DNA of 64,000 bases from contig NZ_QKZI01000001.1 of assembly GCF_003254155.1 (NCBI RefSeq), positions 682,001 through 746,000 on the forward strand. Direction: 5' to 3'. The position numbers were made by a program, and so were the translations under genes. The notes beneath the pieces are model-generated. The model was given only the letters and a program-made list of their open reading frames with translations. It ran no database searches and was not told where the DNA came from. Shown piece by piece: positions 63,164-64,000 of this stretch; position 1 is the first letter of the stretch; each line of letters starts with the position of its first letter. The stretch is from Psychrobacillus insolitus. Lineage in GTDB: Bacteria; Bacillota; Bacilli; Bacillales_A; Planococcaceae.

Positions 63164-63292
63164 GGACAAACAATCGTAATAGGATGAACGAAAACAGAGA
63201 TGAGCTACGTGACTGCGTCACGTAGCTCATCTCTGCCTTTCTCTTTCTCGTTTATCCTATTATCCTATTATCGTAAGTTTCGTCCAAAGCGA
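63164..63292. repeat. Large imperfect palindrome
   Basis: The core at 63200-63238 is a perfect 18-bp stem, AGAGATGAGCTACGTGAC and its complement, around TGC. Outside it AATAGGAT/ATCCTATT and GGACAAAC/GTTTCGTCC extend the symmetry to about 130 bases; TATCCTAT occurs twice in tandem on one arm. No coding capacity. Confidence 0.7.
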
Positions 63293-63364
63293 ACCGTTAA
63301 AGTCCACATAGAAAAAGAGCGCTTCCGATTTTCTTATTTCACCAATATCATATATTGTACAACT

Positions 63365-63400
63365 AAAAAATAGGGCTCTCCATAAAGGATTGCCCCATTT
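63365..63400 (-). terminator. hisF terminator
   Basis: TGGGGC, AATCC and GGA, GCCCTA pair on the minus strand, followed by TTTTTT. Confidence 0.75.
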
Positions 63401-63403
63401 TGA

Positions 63404-64000
63404 TTACATTCGAACATTGATATCCTTATTGTGCAAATATGATTTAATCTCGCCAATCGTATAATCTCCGTAGTGAATCATCGACGCTACAAGTGCAGCA
63501 TCTGCTTTTCCTTCAGTAAAAACTTCTTCGATATGTTCTAGTTTTCCCGCTCCACCAGAAGCGATGATTGGCACATTTACTTTTTCCGACAATAATTTAA
63601 TCAATTCCACATCATATCCATTTTTCATACCATCTTTATGGATACTTGTACAAATAATCTCTCCAGCTCCAAGTTCCGTAGCTTGCTGTGCCCACTCTAC
63701 TACGTCCATACCTGTTTTCTCATGTCCAGAGTGCGTATAAACTTCCCAACGAATGATTTCTTGATCATCATTATAAATAGGCATAGCATCCAATCCTAAA
63801 ACAACACATTGTTTACCGTATATTTCTGCTGCTTCACGTAAAAGTTCTGGTCGTTGAACTGCTGCAGAGTTTACTCCAACTTTATCAGCACCGGCCCTTA
63901 ATAGTCGTTTAAAATCTTCTACCGTTCTTACTCCACCAATTACTGAAAAAGGAATGTATACTTGTTCCGCAACTTTACGAATCCATTCAATTTTTAGATC
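63404..64000 (-). CDS. hisF: Imidazole glycerol phosphate synthase subunit HisF (5' end outside window)
   Basis: The C-terminal 198 residues of a HisF-type barrel enter from the right edge. HisF turns PRFAR and ammonia from HisH into IGP and AICAR. It has LRAGADKVGVNSAAVQRPEL, the Asp in VVLGLDAM, the EVYTHSGHEKTGM loop, and ASGGAGKLEH. Differences from usual Bacillus HisF: FSVIGGVRT for TVGGGI, and SIHKDGM for SMDADG (first Asp is His). The second Asp remains. It ends the transcript at a terminator, without the usual hisI/hisIE behind it. A HisF-like paralogue in another pathway is possible. Confidence 0.85.
   Translation of the reverse strand, partial: DLKIEWIRKVAEQVYIPFSVIGGVRTVEDFKRLLRAGADKVGVNSAAVQRPELLREAAEIYGKQCVVLGLDAMPIYNDDQEIIRWEVYTHSGHEKTGMDVVEWAQQATELGAGEIICTSIHKDGMKNGYDVELIKLLSEKVNVPIIASGGAGKLEHIEEVFTEGKADAALVASMIHYGDYTIGEIKSYLHNKDINVRM

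Noticed and set aside
1-64000. CRISPR array
   Set aside because: No regularly spaced direct repeats with unique spacers were seen, and no cas genes.
1-64000. Complete insertion sequence or integrase
   Set aside because: No transposase or site-specific recombinase gene is recognisable, even next to the att-like repeats.

Overview
The window comes from a low-GC Gram-positive endospore former of the order Bacillales. Four things support this: coat-type genes (two CotX-domain proteins, a CotF-family protein, a YjcZ-type peptide), a Spo0E-like phosphatase, frequent TTG starts preceded by strong AGGAGG-type ribosome binding sites, and gene neighbourhoods shared with Bacillus subtilis (dfrA/thyA/ypjP, ypmR/ypmS, ypgQ/ypgR, mtnU/mtnE). 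A Psychrobacillus- or Lysinibacillus-like member of the Planococcaceae is my best guess, but this is inference.

Layout. 1-16.8 kb is mostly housekeeping on the minus strand: an ArlR-like response regulator, a GNAT acetyltransferase behind a tRNA-like leader, a MurG paralogue, a MATE exporter, a CAP-domain secreted protein, a CobW-type GTPase, a Ctp protease, deoD, yozE, msrA/msrB, ypmS/ypmR, degV, dfrA/thyA, ypjP, a 25-residue membrane peptide, a methyltransferase and the bacilliredoxin brxA. 16.8-21.35 kb is a decayed prophage-like island. It lies between two exact 25-bp copies of the brxA 5' end and holds wrecked terminase, lysin and RusA genes beside intact cupin, YjcZ, TerD and excalibur genes. 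21.4-23.1 kb is a small accessory stretch (Spo0E-like protein, MerR-like protein). 23.1-45 kb is core again: esterase, LysR, ypgR, ABC-F, ypgQ, CotX pair, fhs, two cold-shock genes, RNase HI-like gene, coaW, hemolysin III, OsmC, a diguanylate cyclase and the five-gene liv operon. 45-62.1 kb holds pepF, an MFS/TetR pair, ppx-ppk, a UMF1-type MFS transporter, a thioesterase, mtnU/mtnE, a manganese catalase, ypsA, cotF and an HAD phosphatase. 62.1-63.4 kb is a gene-free block made of repeats and large palindromes. The window ends inside a divergent hisF.

Functional links: msrA and msrB overlap and repair both methionine sulfoxide epimers. dfrA and thyA form the folate/dTMP cycle. ppx and ppk form a polyphosphate operon. 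MtnE transaminates ketomethiobutyrate and MtnU removes the resulting ketoglutaramate. livKHMGF is a complete branched-chain amino acid importer.

Non-coding highlights: the tRNA-like leader with a competing 15-bp helix before the GNAT gene; the att-like direct repeat in brxA; a dispersed repeat whose first bases form or abut the stop codons of several genes; two further repeat families with inverted copies up to 38 kb apart; a roughly 130-bp palindrome at 63.2 kb; and a hairpin whose loop is complementary to the YjcZ ribosome binding site.
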